Origin: Afipia sp. GAS231
GTDB taxonomy: Bacteria; Pseudomonadota; Alphaproteobacteria; Rhizobiales; Xanthobacteraceae
Length of the DNA: 64,000 bases
NCBI RefSeq assembly: GCF_900103365.1
Contig: NZ_LT629703.1
Span: 434,001 to 498,000 of the forward strand
Direction of reading: 5' to 3'
Shown: piece by piece, positions 38,974-47,976 of the stretch
Position numbering within the stretch: position 1 is the first letter of the stretch
Layout of the letters: every line of letters begins with the position of its first letter
Made by a program: the position numbers and the translations under genes
The notes under the pieces: model-generated
The model's input: the letters and a program-made list of their open reading frames with translations, nothing else
Database searches by the model: none
Told to the model about the DNA's origin: nothing

Positions 38974-40287
38974 TCAGGCGGCCTTTGAGAGCCCCTCTAC
39001 ATCGGCCAACGCCTGGTCGAGGTCGGCCAGGATGTCGTCGATATGTTCGATGCCGATCGAGAGCCTGACATAACCCGGCGTCACGCCGGTCATGCCCTGC
39101 TCCTCGGGCGAGAGCTGGGAATGCGTTGTCGAGGCCGGGTGGATCGCAAGGCTGCGGGCGTCGCCGATGTTGGCAACGTGATAGAACATCTTCAGCCCGT
39201 CGATGAAGCGGCGGCCGGCATCCATGCCGCCCTTCAGTTCAAACCCCAGCAGCGCGCCGTAGCCGCGCGACAGCATGGCGTCCGCACGCCGCTTTGCCTC
39301 ACCGGTCATGAGCGAGGGATGGATCACCTTGGTGATCCCAGGATGTTTGGCAAGGTGTTTGGCCACGGCATTGGCATTCTCGCAGTGAACCCGCATCCGC
39401 AACGGCAGCGTCTCCAGTCCCTGGATGAACATGAAGGCGTTGAACGGCGACATCGGCGCGCCGACGTCGCGCAGCAGGGTGACGCGGGCCTTGATGATGT
39501 AGGCAACCGGCCCCAGCGGTTTCACGGCCTCGGTCCAGACCGCGCCGTGGTAGCTCGGATCGGGTGTATTGAGCATCGGGAAGCGATCCTTGTGCTTCGC
39601 CCAATCGAAATTGCCGCCGTCGATGATGATGCCGCCGATCGAAGTGCCGTGGCCGCCGATATATTTGGTGGTCGAATGCACGACGATCGCAGCGCCATGG
39701 TCGAGCGGCCGGCACAGCACGGGAGCCGCCGTGTTGTCCATGATCAGGGGCACGCCGAGCTCGCGGCCGATCTTCGCCACCTCAGCGATCGGAAACACCG
39801 TGAGCTTCGGGTTTGGAAGCGTCTCGGCGTAGTAGCAGCGCGTGCGCGCGTCGGTCGCCCGGCGGAAATTCTCGGGGTCGGACGGATCGACAAAGCGGCA
39901 CTCGATGCCCATCGTCTTCAAGGTGTTCGCAAACAGGTTCCAGGTGCCGCCGTAAAGATCGGTGGCCGCGACGAAATTGTCGCCGGCGTGGCAGATGTTC
40001 TGCACCGCAAACAGCGAGGCCGCCTGCCCGGACCCGAGCGCGAGACCCGCGACACCGCCTTCGAGCGCGGCCAGCCGCGTCTCCAGCGCGTCGCAGGTGG
40101 GATTGCCGATCCGGCTGTAGATGTTGCCCATCTCCGCCAGGGCGAACAGGTTGGAGGCGTGCGCGGTATCGCGGAATTCGAAACTGGTGGTCTGGTAGAT
40201 CGGAACCGCGACCGCTGTCGTGGTGGGGTCGCTGCGATAGCCGGAATGCAGGACGAGCGTCTCCGGATGCTTGCTGTTGGTCGGCAT
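38974..40287 (-). CDS. metY: O-acetylhomoserine (thiol)-lyase MetY
   Basis: 437 residues, PLP enzyme of the Cys/Met metabolism family. The PLP Lys is K208 in HSTTKYIGGHGTSIGG. Other motifs: AVPIYQTTSFEF near 28, NIYSRIGNPT near 55-64, and SGQAAS. Converts O-acetylhomoserine plus sulfide to homocysteine. Length (~430) distinguishes it from the shorter MetB/MetZ. Tandem palindromes lie 82-120 bp upstream. I looked for a SAM-II riboswitch in the leader and saw no convincing match. Confidence 0.93.
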   Translation of the reverse strand: MPTNSKHPETLVLHSGYRSDPTTTAVAVPIYQTTSFEFRDTAHASNLFALAEMGNIYSRIGNPTCDALETRLAALEGGVAGLALGSGQAASLFAVQNICHAGDNFVAATDLYGGTWNLFANTLKTMGIECRFVDPSDPENFRRATDARTRCYYAETLPNPKLTVFPIAEVAKIGRELGVPLIMDNTAAPVLCRPLDHGAAIVVHSTTKYIGGHGTSIGGIIIDGGNFDWAKHKDRFPMLNTPDPSYHGAVWTEAVKPLGPVAYIIKARVTLLRDVGAPMSPFNAFMFIQGLETLPLRMRVHCENANAVAKHLAKHPGITKVIHPSLMTGEAKRRADAMLSRGYGALLGFELKGGMDAGRRFIDGLKMFYHVANIGDARSLAIHPASTTHSQLSPEEQGMTGVTPGYVRLSIGIEHIDDILADLDQALADVEGLSKAA

Positions 40288-40368
40288 GTTGGTCCTCTCT
40301 GATGTTACGGACTTCGTTCAACGTCGTTGTAGACGGGCCGCCGGCCACGCGATGGCGGCCGGCGCCCA

Positions 40369-40395
40369 TGACGCGTCAGGACGCTTGACGCGTCA
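40369..40395 (-). promoter_or_regulatory. Tandem TGACGCGTCA palindromes upstream of metY
   Basis: Two identical perfect 10-bp palindromes TGACGCGTCA at 40369-40378 and 40386-40395, 17 bp apart. Distance to the metY ATG is about 82-108 bp. The second includes the stop codon of the hydrolase gene upstream. Repeated symmetric sites suggest a dimeric regulator binding, or a small duplication. Confidence 0.5.
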
Positions 40396-41313
40396 GGACT
40401 TTTCTTCCGCGACCCGGTCGGACACCGCGCGCCGCTCGAACCGAAGCGGCGGTTCCCCGAGGTCGATTTGATTGAGTCCGAGCGAGAGCCCGGCAAGTTC
40501 ATCGGCCCGTGCAATGTGCTTCGCAATCTCCGGGTTGATCACGGATGCATGCGATATCGCCAGCATGTGGCCGGCTTCGGGCAGATGCCTGACCTCGGCG
40601 CCTTCCACGATCGCGGCAAGACGCCGCACGATGCGCTGGGTGAAATACGGCGACGTGCCGCCCGAAAACAGCAGCGTCGGGACGCGAAGCGAGGCCGCGG
40701 CAATGGTGAGGTTTTCTTCCGCCAGCGCCGCCGAAAAATCGAAGGCCAGCTTGTCCGCGCGCTCGATCATCCGCAACCGCGTGGTCGCCGGCAGCGGATC
40801 CTGCGGTCCGGACCCGTTCCAGAACTCGACAAACTGGTCGATCGCTTCCAGCACCGATCCGTTCCAGAGGTTTTCGGAAACGTCCCGCGCCAGCTGCGCG
40901 AAACGCGCATGAAGCCGCCGGTCCGAGTCGGTCTCGCGCAGCAGCGTCGGCAGCACCGGCTCGATCAGGGTCAGGCTGCGGACGCGGTGCGCGTAGGCCG
41001 GGTCGGTGGCGATCTTGAAGGCGATGGCACCGCCGTAGGAATGGCCGACGAGATGGAACGGCCCGGCCGCATCATTGAGATGACCGCTCACGCACCTGAC
41101 CTCTTCCGCCAGCGTCAGCGGCAGATCCAGCGCCCAGGTGTTGGTGCCGTAGCCGGAAATATCCGGGGCGATGAACTGGTGGCTGCGCCCGAGTTCGTCG
41201 GCCAGCTTGCTCCATTGCCGTCCCGAACCGAGCGAGCAATGCAGCGCCACCACAGTTGTTTTGGCGGCGGTTTTGGAGGGCTTGGCGAAAGAAGCATGTA
41301 TCACTGATGTCAT
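40393..41313 (-). CDS. Alpha/beta hydrolase
   Basis: 306 residues, alpha/beta-hydrolase fold: nucleophile elbow GHSYGG at about residue 91-96, oxyanion region LHCSLGSG near 24-31, and C-terminal His in LPEAGHMLAIS. Substrate not predictable. It ends about 105 bp before metY on the same strand; whether it is co-transcribed is unclear. A 115-bp gap separates it from the upstream methyltransferase. No signal peptide. Confidence 0.85.
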   Translation of the reverse strand: MTSVIHASFAKPSKTAAKTTVVALHCSLGSGRQWSKLADELGRSHQFIAPDISGYGTNTWALDLPLTLAEEVRCVSGHLNDAAGPFHLVGHSYGGAIAFKIATDPAYAHRVRSLTLIEPVLPTLLRETDSDRRLHARFAQLARDVSENLWNGSVLEAIDQFVEFWNGSGPQDPLPATTRLRMIERADKLAFDFSAALAEENLTIAAASLRVPTLLFSGGTSPYFTQRIVRRLAAIVEGAEVRHLPEAGHMLAISHASVINPEIAKHIARADELAGLSLGLNQIDLGEPPLRFERRAVSDRVAEEKS

Positions 41314-41427
41314 CGAAGTATTCCTGATTGTAGATCGGCGCTGACGAGGGCTTGGCGGTACGACGCCGCTCCCGACCCGGACCGCATCACGGTCCGGATC
41401 GAGAGACGTTGATCGCTATTCCCGCGC

Positions 41428-42288
41428 TCAACGCTTGGTGATGACGACCTCGAGATATTCGCTCGGCACCACCATGGTGGCGTCGCCGGAACGGTTCATG
41501 CGCACGATCAGCGCGTGCAGGTCGTTGTGCAGTTCTTCCTGTTTTGCAGGCTCAAGGGCTGCGAACGCCTTCAGCACCGGGCCGTAATAATTCTTGAACA
41601 CGTCAAGGAAGTGCGCCGGCGAACGGTAGCGAAAATTGAACAGCCGCGATTCCGCCTTGATCGACTGCGCCCCCGCGTCGAACATTTCGGTCAGGCGCGC
41701 GCGCGTGCCCCACAGCGCCGGCGACTTGGTGCCGGCCGCCGGCGGCAAATATTTACCCAGTATCTTGAAGACCTGCCCGATGAACCCATCCGGCGTCCAG
41801 TTTGCGAGGCCAATCTGCCCTTTCGGCCTGCACACGCGCATCAGCTCGGCCGCGGCCCGGTCCTGGTTCGGTGTGAACATGACGCCGAAAGTGGAGACCA
41901 CCGTATCGAAGCTGTTGTCGTCGAACGGCAGGTTCTCGGCGTCGGCCTCCTCGAAGGCGATCGTCATGCCTTCCGCGGTCGCACGCGCGCGGCCGCGATC
42001 AAGCAAGGCCGGCACATAGTCGGTCGAGGTGACGTCGCACCAGCGCCGCGCCGCAGCGAGGCTCATCATCCCGTTGCCGGCGGCGACATCGAGCACCTTC
42101 GAGCCGGACTTGAGATCGAGCGCCTCGCAGAGCTGCTCGCCGACGATCTGCAAGGTCGAGCCGACGATGGCGTAGTTGCCCGACGACCACGCGACCTGTT
42201 GTCGCGTCTTGAGCGCGACCAGATCGGGGGCGGGATTCGAGGATTGTGTGCCGGATTGGGTCGCTGCTGCGGATGCCGGGCTGGCCAT
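41428..42288 (-). CDS. Class I SAM-dependent methyltransferase
   Basis: 286 residues from ATG 42288 (AGGGAGATCCCG upstream); the 75-nt-longer frame is rejected. Motif I VLDVAAGNG, motif II FEEADAENLPF, and FDTVVSTFGVMF in the Rossmann core. The N-terminal 30 residues are Ala/Ser-rich. Similar to UbiE-like or small-molecule methyltransferases; substrate unknown. Divergent from the winged-helix/TPR regulator gene (217 bp). Confidence 0.88.
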   Translation of the reverse strand: MASPASAAATQSGTQSSNPAPDLVALKTRQQVAWSSGNYAIVGSTLQIVGEQLCEALDLKSGSKVLDVAAGNGMMSLAAARRWCDVTSTDYVPALLDRGRARATAEGMTIAFEEADAENLPFDDNSFDTVVSTFGVMFTPNQDRAAAELMRVCRPKGQIGLANWTPDGFIGQVFKILGKYLPPAAGTKSPALWGTRARLTEMFDAGAQSIKAESRLFNFRYRSPAHFLDVFKNYYGPVLKAFAALEPAKQEELHNDLHALIVRMNRSGDATMVVPSEYLEVVITKR

Positions 42289-42504
42289 CGGGATCTCCCT
42301 ATCGGTCGCGAGAGCGGCTACGGGGGCAACCGCGATGAACCGAACATGGCCCTGCGCAGACATAAAGACTCTGACTCCGCGCTGATTTCACCTTGAGAAC
42401 ATCGTGATTTTTCAGCGAGACGCCCCTTTCTGTGAGATTTCGCACTCTCAGTGCGGGTTTGGCGGCGTACATCCGGATCCAGACGTTACGGCAGGACCAT
42501 TGGG

Positions 42505-44091
42505 ATGAAACACGTGCGATTTTGCTTTGCCGAACATGTGCTCGATGTCGACCTGCGGGAATTGACCCGCGCTGGCGAAGGCATTGCCGTTGAACCGCAG
42601 GTATTCGACCTCCTGATCTATCTGGTGGAGAACCGCGAGCGGGTCGTCAGCAAGGACGATCTGATCGAAAGCATCTGGGACGGCCGTATCGTCTCCGAAT
42701 CGACGTTGACCAGCCGAATCAACGCCGCCCGCAGGGCGGTCGGCGACAGCGGCAAGAACCAGGCCGTGATCCGGACCATCCCGCGCAAGGGCTTCCGCTT
42801 CGTCGGCGACGTGCAGGTGCACCAGGACGGCGCGGAAGCAGGCATCGGCCGGACGCCGACGTCGGAACAGCCCGGCCAGACAGCCCACCGGCAACTGCCG
42901 GCGCTCGATCGCACCGCCATCGCCGTGCTGCCGTTCGTCAACATCAGCGGCGAACCCGAGCAGGAATATTTTTCGGAAGGCATCTCCGAGGACATCATCA
43001 CGGCGCTGTCGAAGCTGCGCTGGTTCTATGTGATCGCCCGCAACTCGTCCTTCATCTACCGGGGCAAGTCGGTCCATCACCGGCAGATCGGCGAGGAACT
43101 CGGCGTCGGTTATGTCGTCGAAGGCAGCGTGCGCAAGGACGGCGATCAGGTGCGCATCACGGCCCAGCTCGTCGACGTCGTCACCGGCAGCCACCTGTGG
43201 GCGGAGCGCTACGACCGCGGCCTCGCCGACGTCTTCGCCGTGCAGGACGAAATCACCCAGGCCGTGGTGGCGGCGATCGAACCGCAACTATACGCCGCCG
43301 AGGAATTTCACGCTCGCCGCAAGGCGCCCGACAATATGGACGCCTGGGATCTGGTGATGCGCGCGCTGTCGCATTACTGGCGCGTGACGCGGCAGGACAA
43401 TTTGGTGGCGCAGGCGCTGCTCGAAAAGGCCATCACGGTCGATCCCGGCTACGGCCAGGCGCTCAGCCTGCTGGCGTCCTGCCATACGTTCTCGGCCCAT
43501 ATGGGCTGGGAAGAGATGCCGAAGGCGGTCCCGGCTGCGGAACGCGCGGCACTGGCGGCGATCCGCGCCGACAGCGAGGACGCCTGGGCGCATTTTGCGC
43601 TGGCCAGCGTCTATATGTTCACGCGTCGCTTCGACGACTCCATCGCCGAGTTCGAACTGGCGCTGCGGCTGAACCCCAATTTCTCGCCGGCCCGCGGCCT
43701 CTACGGCGTCGCCCTTGCCTATCGGGGGCGCTGGGAGGACGGTGATCGCACCGCACGCCAGGCGCTGAGATTCAGTCCACGCGACCCGTTCGCCGCGGTT
43801 TATTGTGGCGTCGCCGCCTATTGCCAGTATGTCGGCCGCAATTACGACGAAGCGATCCGCCTGGCCCGCGAAGGATTGCGGCAACGAAGCGATTTTTCCG
43901 GCGCCCACCGGGTGCTGACCGCAGCCGCAGGAATGGCGGGTCGGCGCGATGTCGCGAAAGCGGCGTTGCAGGAACTTCGCCGCGCGCAGCCCGATATTTC
44001 GCTGACCTGGCTCGCCAGCCAGATGCCGTTCGAACACGCCGCCGAACGCGAGCATTATGTCGAGGGGTTCCGGCGCGCCGGGCTCACTTAG
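42505..44091 (+). CDS. Winged-helix, TolB-like and TPR-domain transcriptional regulator
   Basis: 528 residues in three parts. Residues 1-102: OmpR/PhoB-type winged helix (VEPQVFDLLIYLVENRERV, then RKGFRFVGD). Residues ~135-260: TolB-like/FlgO domain (AIAVLPFVNISGEPEQEYF, VEGSVRKDGDQVRITAQL). Residues ~270-528: TPR-like helices (AWAHFALASVYMFTRRFDD). No membrane segment. Such CadC-like proteins sense via partners. Divergent from a methyltransferase gene. Start at 42505 by the family N-terminus. Confidence 0.9.
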   Translation: MKHVRFCFAEHVLDVDLRELTRAGEGIAVEPQVFDLLIYLVENRERVVSKDDLIESIWDGRIVSESTLTSRINAARRAVGDSGKNQAVIRTIPRKGFRFVGDVQVHQDGAEAGIGRTPTSEQPGQTAHRQLPALDRTAIAVLPFVNISGEPEQEYFSEGISEDIITALSKLRWFYVIARNSSFIYRGKSVHHRQIGEELGVGYVVEGSVRKDGDQVRITAQLVDVVTGSHLWAERYDRGLADVFAVQDEITQAVVAAIEPQLYAAEEFHARRKAPDNMDAWDLVMRALSHYWRVTRQDNLVAQALLEKAITVDPGYGQALSLLASCHTFSAHMGWEEMPKAVPAAERAALAAIRADSEDAWAHFALASVYMFTRRFDDSIAEFELALRLNPNFSPARGLYGVALAYRGRWEDGDRTARQALRFSPRDPFAAVYCGVAAYCQYVGRNYDEAIRLAREGLRQRSDFSGAHRVLTAAAGMAGRRDVAKAALQELRRAQPDISLTWLASQMPFEHAAEREHYVEGFRRAGLT

Positions 44092-44094
44092 CAC

Positions 44095-44223
44095 CCGTAG
44101 GGTGGGCAAAGGCGCGTTTGCGCCGTGCCCACCCTCAATCCCCTCATCTTCCGAATGGTGGGCACGTGAAGCCGGTCATCGGGCGCGCGTTCGCGCGACC
44201 CGGTGGCTTTGCCCACCCTACGG
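44095..44223. repeat. Interspersed palindromic repeat, GTAGGGTGGGCAAAG family, copy 3
   Basis: CGTAGGGTGGGCAAAGG at the left, CTTTGCCCACCCTACGG at the right, and an inner CCGGTCATCGGGCGCGCGTTCGCGCGACCCGG. It shares ATCGGGCGCGCGT and GACCCGGTGGCT with copy 2 but has GGCAAAG ends. Starts 4 bp after a stop codon. Confidence 0.83.
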
Positions 44224-44264
44224 GGCCAAAACCGGCTATGCTCCTTGTCCATCGCAGGACAAGG

Positions 44265-45296
44265 ATGCGCATGAGGCAACTGCTTTGCCCCCACTGTCGG
44301 ACCGCCACGTTCTTTGAGCTGGAGCAGTGTCCGACCTGCGAGACACCGCTGGCTTTCAATCTGAAGCGCCTTGCATTCGACGCCTTGAAATCGGCGGTGC
44401 CGTGCGCCAACCGCACCTTGATCGGCTGCAACTGGTCGGTCGATGACGGCCATCCGTTTTGCGATTCCTGCCGCCTGACGCGCACGATTCCCAATCTGGG
44501 ATCGAACCGCAACGTGATGCTGTGGAAGCGGGTCGAGACCGCGAAGCGACGTCTGGTCTACGACCTCGCCCGCCTCGGCCTGCCGCTTGCGGTTCCCTCC
44601 GGACAACAGATCTGCTTCGACATCCTGTCGGACGAGACCGCAGGGTTTCCGATTCTGACCGGACACCTTGCCGGCCTGATCACGCTCAGCCTCGCGGAGG
44701 CCGACGACGCCGAACGCGAAAGCCGACGCGTGGCGTTTCGCGAGCCGTACCGGACGCTGCTCGGCCATTTCCGCCACGAGGTCGGGCATTTCTACTGGGA
44801 AGTGCTGGTCGACGGAACCAACCTGCAAAGCGCATTCCGGCTGATCTTCGGCGACGAGTCCGCAAGCTACGAGGCCGCATTGAAGGCCTATCACGCGCGA
44901 ACCAATCGCTCCTACGACCGGGCTGCGTTCATCAGCGAATACGCGACCTCGCACCCCTGGGAGGATTGGGCGGAGACGTTTGCGCATTTCCTGCATATCG
45001 TGGCGACGCTGGATTCCGCCGCGGCGCTTCCTTTGTCGCTCGACGCGCGTTCACGCCAGACCCTGGAAGATCCGTATCTGGAAGCGGACTTCGAGGCGTT
45101 GCTGACGTCGTGGAGCCCGGTTGCCTACAGCATCAACGAACTCAACCGCTCGATGGGCCTCAACGACGCCTATCCGTTCCAGTTGACACCGGCCGTCCGC
45201 GGCAAGCTGCATTTGGTCCATATGGCGATCCTCAACTTCAGGCAGCAGGCCGAACCGGTTGCGGAAACCGAATCGATCGGGATCGGCCAAAGCTAA
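44265..45296 (+). CDS. Zinc-ribbon plus putative zinc metallopeptidase (Peptidase_Mx-like)
   Basis: 343 residues from ATG 44265 (or 44271). N-terminal double zinc ribbon: C8, C11, C22, C25 (CPHC, CPTC), then C66/C69 in FCDSC. Catalytic H171-E-V-G-H175 (HEVGHFYWEV) followed by the downstream glutamate-containing WEDWAETFAHFLH, matching the zinc-ribbon_6/Peptidase_Mx family. No signal, so cytoplasmic. Substrate unknown. It converges on a small gene with a 4-nt overlap. Confidence 0.82.
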   Translation: MRMRQLLCPHCRTATFFELEQCPTCETPLAFNLKRLAFDALKSAVPCANRTLIGCNWSVDDGHPFCDSCRLTRTIPNLGSNRNVMLWKRVETAKRRLVYDLARLGLPLAVPSGQQICFDILSDETAGFPILTGHLAGLITLSLAEADDAERESRRVAFREPYRTLLGHFRHEVGHFYWEVLVDGTNLQSAFRLIFGDESASYEAALKAYHARTNRSYDRAAFISEYATSHPWEDWAETFAHFLHIVATLDSAAALPLSLDARSRQTLEDPYLEADFEALLTSWSPVAYSINELNRSMGLNDAYPFQLTPAVRGKLHLVHMAILNFRQQAEPVAETESIGIGQS

Positions 45297-45508
45297 GGCC
45301 GCATGAAGTTGAAATCGGTGTCGGGATCGCAATTGTCGGCAATGAAGCGGAGCTCCGACTGGACGTCGCCAACCGCCCTGCTCTCGAGATATTTCGAGAC
45401 AACGAGGCTGAGCAGCGCGCGGCAGAGGCTATCCGCGTCCTGCCCCGCACTCTCCGCTTCCGCGACGGCTGAGGAAAAATGACGATGTGCGATCTCGGAT
45501 GCAGACAT
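45293..45508 (-). CDS. Small conserved hypothetical protein (71 aa)
   Basis: 71 residues, acidic, helical (HRHFSSAVAEAESAG, LLSLVVSKYLESR), with one Cys near the middle and a C-terminal Cys-Asp-Pro-rich tail. Overlaps the peptidase gene by 4 nt at the 3' ends. Start 45508 has GGAAGTCAGC upstream. No family recognised; typical chromosomal codon use. Confidence 0.6.
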   Translation of the reverse strand: MSASEIAHRHFSSAVAEAESAGQDADSLCRALLSLVVSKYLESRAVGDVQSELRFIADNCDPDTDFNFMRP

Positions 45509-45571
45509 GCTGACTTCCTTCCATTCGAACTTGTTGTGTCACGGCAATCCGCGAGCTGCCTTTGATCTCGC

Positions 45572-46831
45572 TCAAGGCGCCAGGTATCGCTCGTATTTCC
45601 CGGCCACGACCTCATCGGCGACAATGTCCGGATCGAGCGTGTAAAGTTCCTGCGCGCGGCTGATGCCGCGCAGCGCGAAGCGGCCGGTCGATACCAGGTA
45701 GTTGCGCCCCGCGGCATCCAGCCCGCCGCGGAACGCCGACGACATCAGCAATTCCCGCTCGACCGAGCGGCACATCGAGGCGATGCGGCTGACTTCGTTG
45801 ACGGCGGGTCCGACCACGGTGAAATCAAGCCGGTCCTCGCTGCCGATGTTGCCGTAAAACACCTCGCCGACATGCAGGCCGACATGGGCCGTCGTCACCG
45901 GCCGCTGGTCCGCCGCGCGGCGGCTGTTGAGCGCGCGCATGTTGCGGCGAAAGCGGTGTTCGGCGCGCAGCGCCGCGCGCTTGGCGACCGCGAGATTCTC
46001 GTGGGTGAACATGCCGAGCACGCCGTCGCCGATCAGCTTCAGCACCTCGCCGCCGGCCTCGTGGATGGCGTCGATCGAGGCCTGCGCGTAATCGTTGAGG
46101 AACGGGATGATCTCGGACGGCTCCATGCCCTCGCTGATCGCCGTCGAACCGCGCAAATCGGAAAACCACAGCACCGCATTGATGCGCTCGGTGACGCCGC
46201 GCATGATCCGCCCGCGCAGCACCTGCTCGGAGGCGTCGCGACCGAGATAGACCCGGCCCAGCGTCTTGGCGATGTCGGCTTGGGCTGCGGATTTGATCGC
46301 GAGCCCCAGCACCGGCACCAGGTCGCGCAGCGCCGCCATCCCCTGCTCGCCAAATCCGTCGCCGCGCCGCGTGGTCCAGTAGGAATAGACGCAGTCCATC
46401 TGCCCCATGGTGCCGGCCTCGCCGAAGTGGTGGACATAGGACACGAAATGCTTGTGTCCCTTGGCCGCGAGGTCGTCGATCATCCCGAAATTCTGCGCAG
46501 CCCCTTGGGCGAGATCGAGCGCCAGTTCGCTCTGGCCGTTTTCGAGCATGTGATAGAACACGCTCCGCCGCCAGTTCTGCGCATTGTCGCCCTGCTCGGT
46601 CGATCCGTATTCGAACGCGTCGCTCTCGTTGGTCGCGGTGTCGTTCCAGCGAAACCCGCGGCCTTCGAAGATCGGGTGCAAGGTGTCGATGAAGACCATC
46701 GCGCGCGACACGTCGAGACCCCCGGCGCGGCAGCGCTCGCAGAAGCCGCGGATCAGATCGTTTTCGGGCAGACCTTCAAGGCCCTGGCTGACCAGCCAGT
46801 TCATCAGTTGCAGGCGGGAGTTAAGTTCCAT
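45572..46831 (-). CDS. Class III adenylate/guanylate cyclase
   Basis: 419 residues. N-terminal ~210 residues are a helical sensory region (YHMLENGQSELALDLAQGAA) without obvious PAS or membrane segments. The catalytic domain runs from about 215: NAVLWFSDLRGSTAIS (metal Asp D225) and GGEVLKLIGDGVLGMF (metal Asp about D269), then DFTVVGPAVNEVSRIA. It makes a cyclic nucleotide, probably cAMP in this class. Soluble. Start at 46831. Confidence 0.9.
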   Translation of the reverse strand: MELNSRLQLMNWLVSQGLEGLPENDLIRGFCERCRAGGLDVSRAMVFIDTLHPIFEGRGFRWNDTATNESDAFEYGSTEQGDNAQNWRRSVFYHMLENGQSELALDLAQGAAQNFGMIDDLAAKGHKHFVSYVHHFGEAGTMGQMDCVYSYWTTRRGDGFGEQGMAALRDLVPVLGLAIKSAAQADIAKTLGRVYLGRDASEQVLRGRIMRGVTERINAVLWFSDLRGSTAISEGMEPSEIIPFLNDYAQASIDAIHEAGGEVLKLIGDGVLGMFTHENLAVAKRAALRAEHRFRRNMRALNSRRAADQRPVTTAHVGLHVGEVFYGNIGSEDRLDFTVVGPAVNEVSRIASMCRSVERELLMSSAFRGGLDAAGRNYLVSTGRFALRGISRAQELYTLDPDIVADEVVAGKYERYLAP

Positions 46832-46878
46832 ACGCCATTATGCCGCGCAATCGCTGCGAGTAAAAGGCTACGCCAGCT

Positions 46879-47286
46879 TCAGGGTTTCGGGCGTATGACC
46901 GCCTCGCCGTCCTCCTTGACGAAGCTGGCGACGGGCCGGTCGAGCAGATCGAGCACCAGCTCCGACGGCCGGCAAACCCGAACACCCTTCGCGGTCACCA
47001 CGATCGGCCGCTGGATCAGGATCGGATGCGCGAGCATGAAATCGATCAGTTCCTCGTCGGTCCATTTGGGATCGGCGAGTCCGAGCTCCGCATAGGGCGT
47101 GCCCTTCTCGCGCAACAGTTCGCGCGCCGAGATGCCCATCGCCTGGATCAATTCGACCAGCCGGGCGCGGCTCGGCGGATTTTTCACGTATTCGATGACC
47201 TCGGGCTGACAGCCGCTCTCACAGATCATCGCCAGCGTGTTGCGCGAAGTGCCGCAGGCGGGATTGTGATAGATCGTGACGCTCAT
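46879..47286 (-). CDS. arsC: Arsenate reductase (glutaredoxin-coupled)
   Basis: 135 residues. Catalytic Cys11 in NPACGTSRNTL, with YVKNPPSR and RPIVVTAKGVRVCRPSE as the substrate/GSH-facing segments. Reduces arsenate to arsenite with glutathione and glutaredoxin. Overlaps aqpS by 4 nt at its 5' end, so it is the last gene of arsR-arsI-aqpS-arsC. This close linkage to an aquaporin is known from Sinorhizobium (aqpS-arsC). Confidence 0.96.
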   Translation of the reverse strand: MSVTIYHNPACGTSRNTLAMICESGCQPEVIEYVKNPPSRARLVELIQAMGISARELLREKGTPYAELGLADPKWTDEELIDFMLAHPILIQRPIVVTAKGVRVCRPSELVLDLLDRPVASFVKEDGEAVIRPKP

Positions 47287-47975
47287 GAGCGAGCCTCCTT
47301 CGTGATTGCCTCGCCGCCGCTATGCAGCAGCCAGCCCATGAAGATCATGGCGGCGACGGCGCCGAAAATCTCGGCCCCGATGAAGCCGGGAAGATCTGCG
47401 GGCCGAATGCCGGAAAAGGTATTGGTCATCGATCGCGCGATGGCAACGGCTGGGTTGGCAAACGAGGTCGACGCGGTAAACCAATAGGCCGCCGTGATGT
47501 AAAGGCCCACCAGCCACGGCACCGCTGACCGGTTGAACCGGATGCCGGCCAAAATGGTCGCGACCAGCCCGAACGCCGCGACGGCTTCGGCAAACCATTG
47601 CCCGCCGCCGGTTCGCACCTTTAGCGAGGCATCGACCAGCGGCAGCGCGAACATCGCGTGCGCCATCACGGTTCCGACGATGCCGCCGGCGACCTGCGCC
47701 GCGACATAGAGCAGCGCGTCGCGCGGCGCCAGTTCGCGTTTCAGGGCAAATACCAGCGATACCGCCGGATTGAAATGCGCGCCCGAAATCGGACCGAGAA
47801 TGGTAATCAGCACCACCAGGATCGCGCCGGTCGGCAACGTATTGCCGAGCAGCGCCAGCGCGACATCCTTGGTCAGGCCTTCGGCCATGATGCCGGAGCC
47901 GACAACGGTCGCCACCAGGAGCGCGGTGCCGAGCGCTTCGGCCGCAAGGCGGCGTGGCAGGTCGAAGTCCGGCAC
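47283..47975 (-). CDS. aqpS: Aquaglyceroporin for arsenite exit (AqpS-like)
   Basis: 230 residues, six membrane segments plus two half-helices. NPA boxes: N69-P-A in GAHFNPAVSL and NPA in FANPAVAIARSM. In Sinorhizobium meliloti the homologue AqpS exports arsenite made by ArsC. Starts 2 bp after arsI and overlaps arsC, so the three are co-transcribed. Symbol used by analogy. Confidence 0.92.
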   Translation of the reverse strand: MPDFDLPRRLAAEALGTALLVATVVGSGIMAEGLTKDVALALLGNTLPTGAILVVLITILGPISGAHFNPAVSLVFALKRELAPRDALLYVAAQVAGGIVGTVMAHAMFALPLVDASLKVRTGGGQWFAEAVAAFGLVATILAGIRFNRSAVPWLVGLYITAAYWFTASTSFANPAVAIARSMTNTFSGIRPADLPGFIGAEIFGAVAAMIFMGWLLHSGGEAITKEARS

Positions 47976-47976
47976 C

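Noticed and set aside
40288..40392. SAM-II-like riboswitch before metY
   Set aside because: No match to the conserved core of that class; tandem palindromes were found instead.
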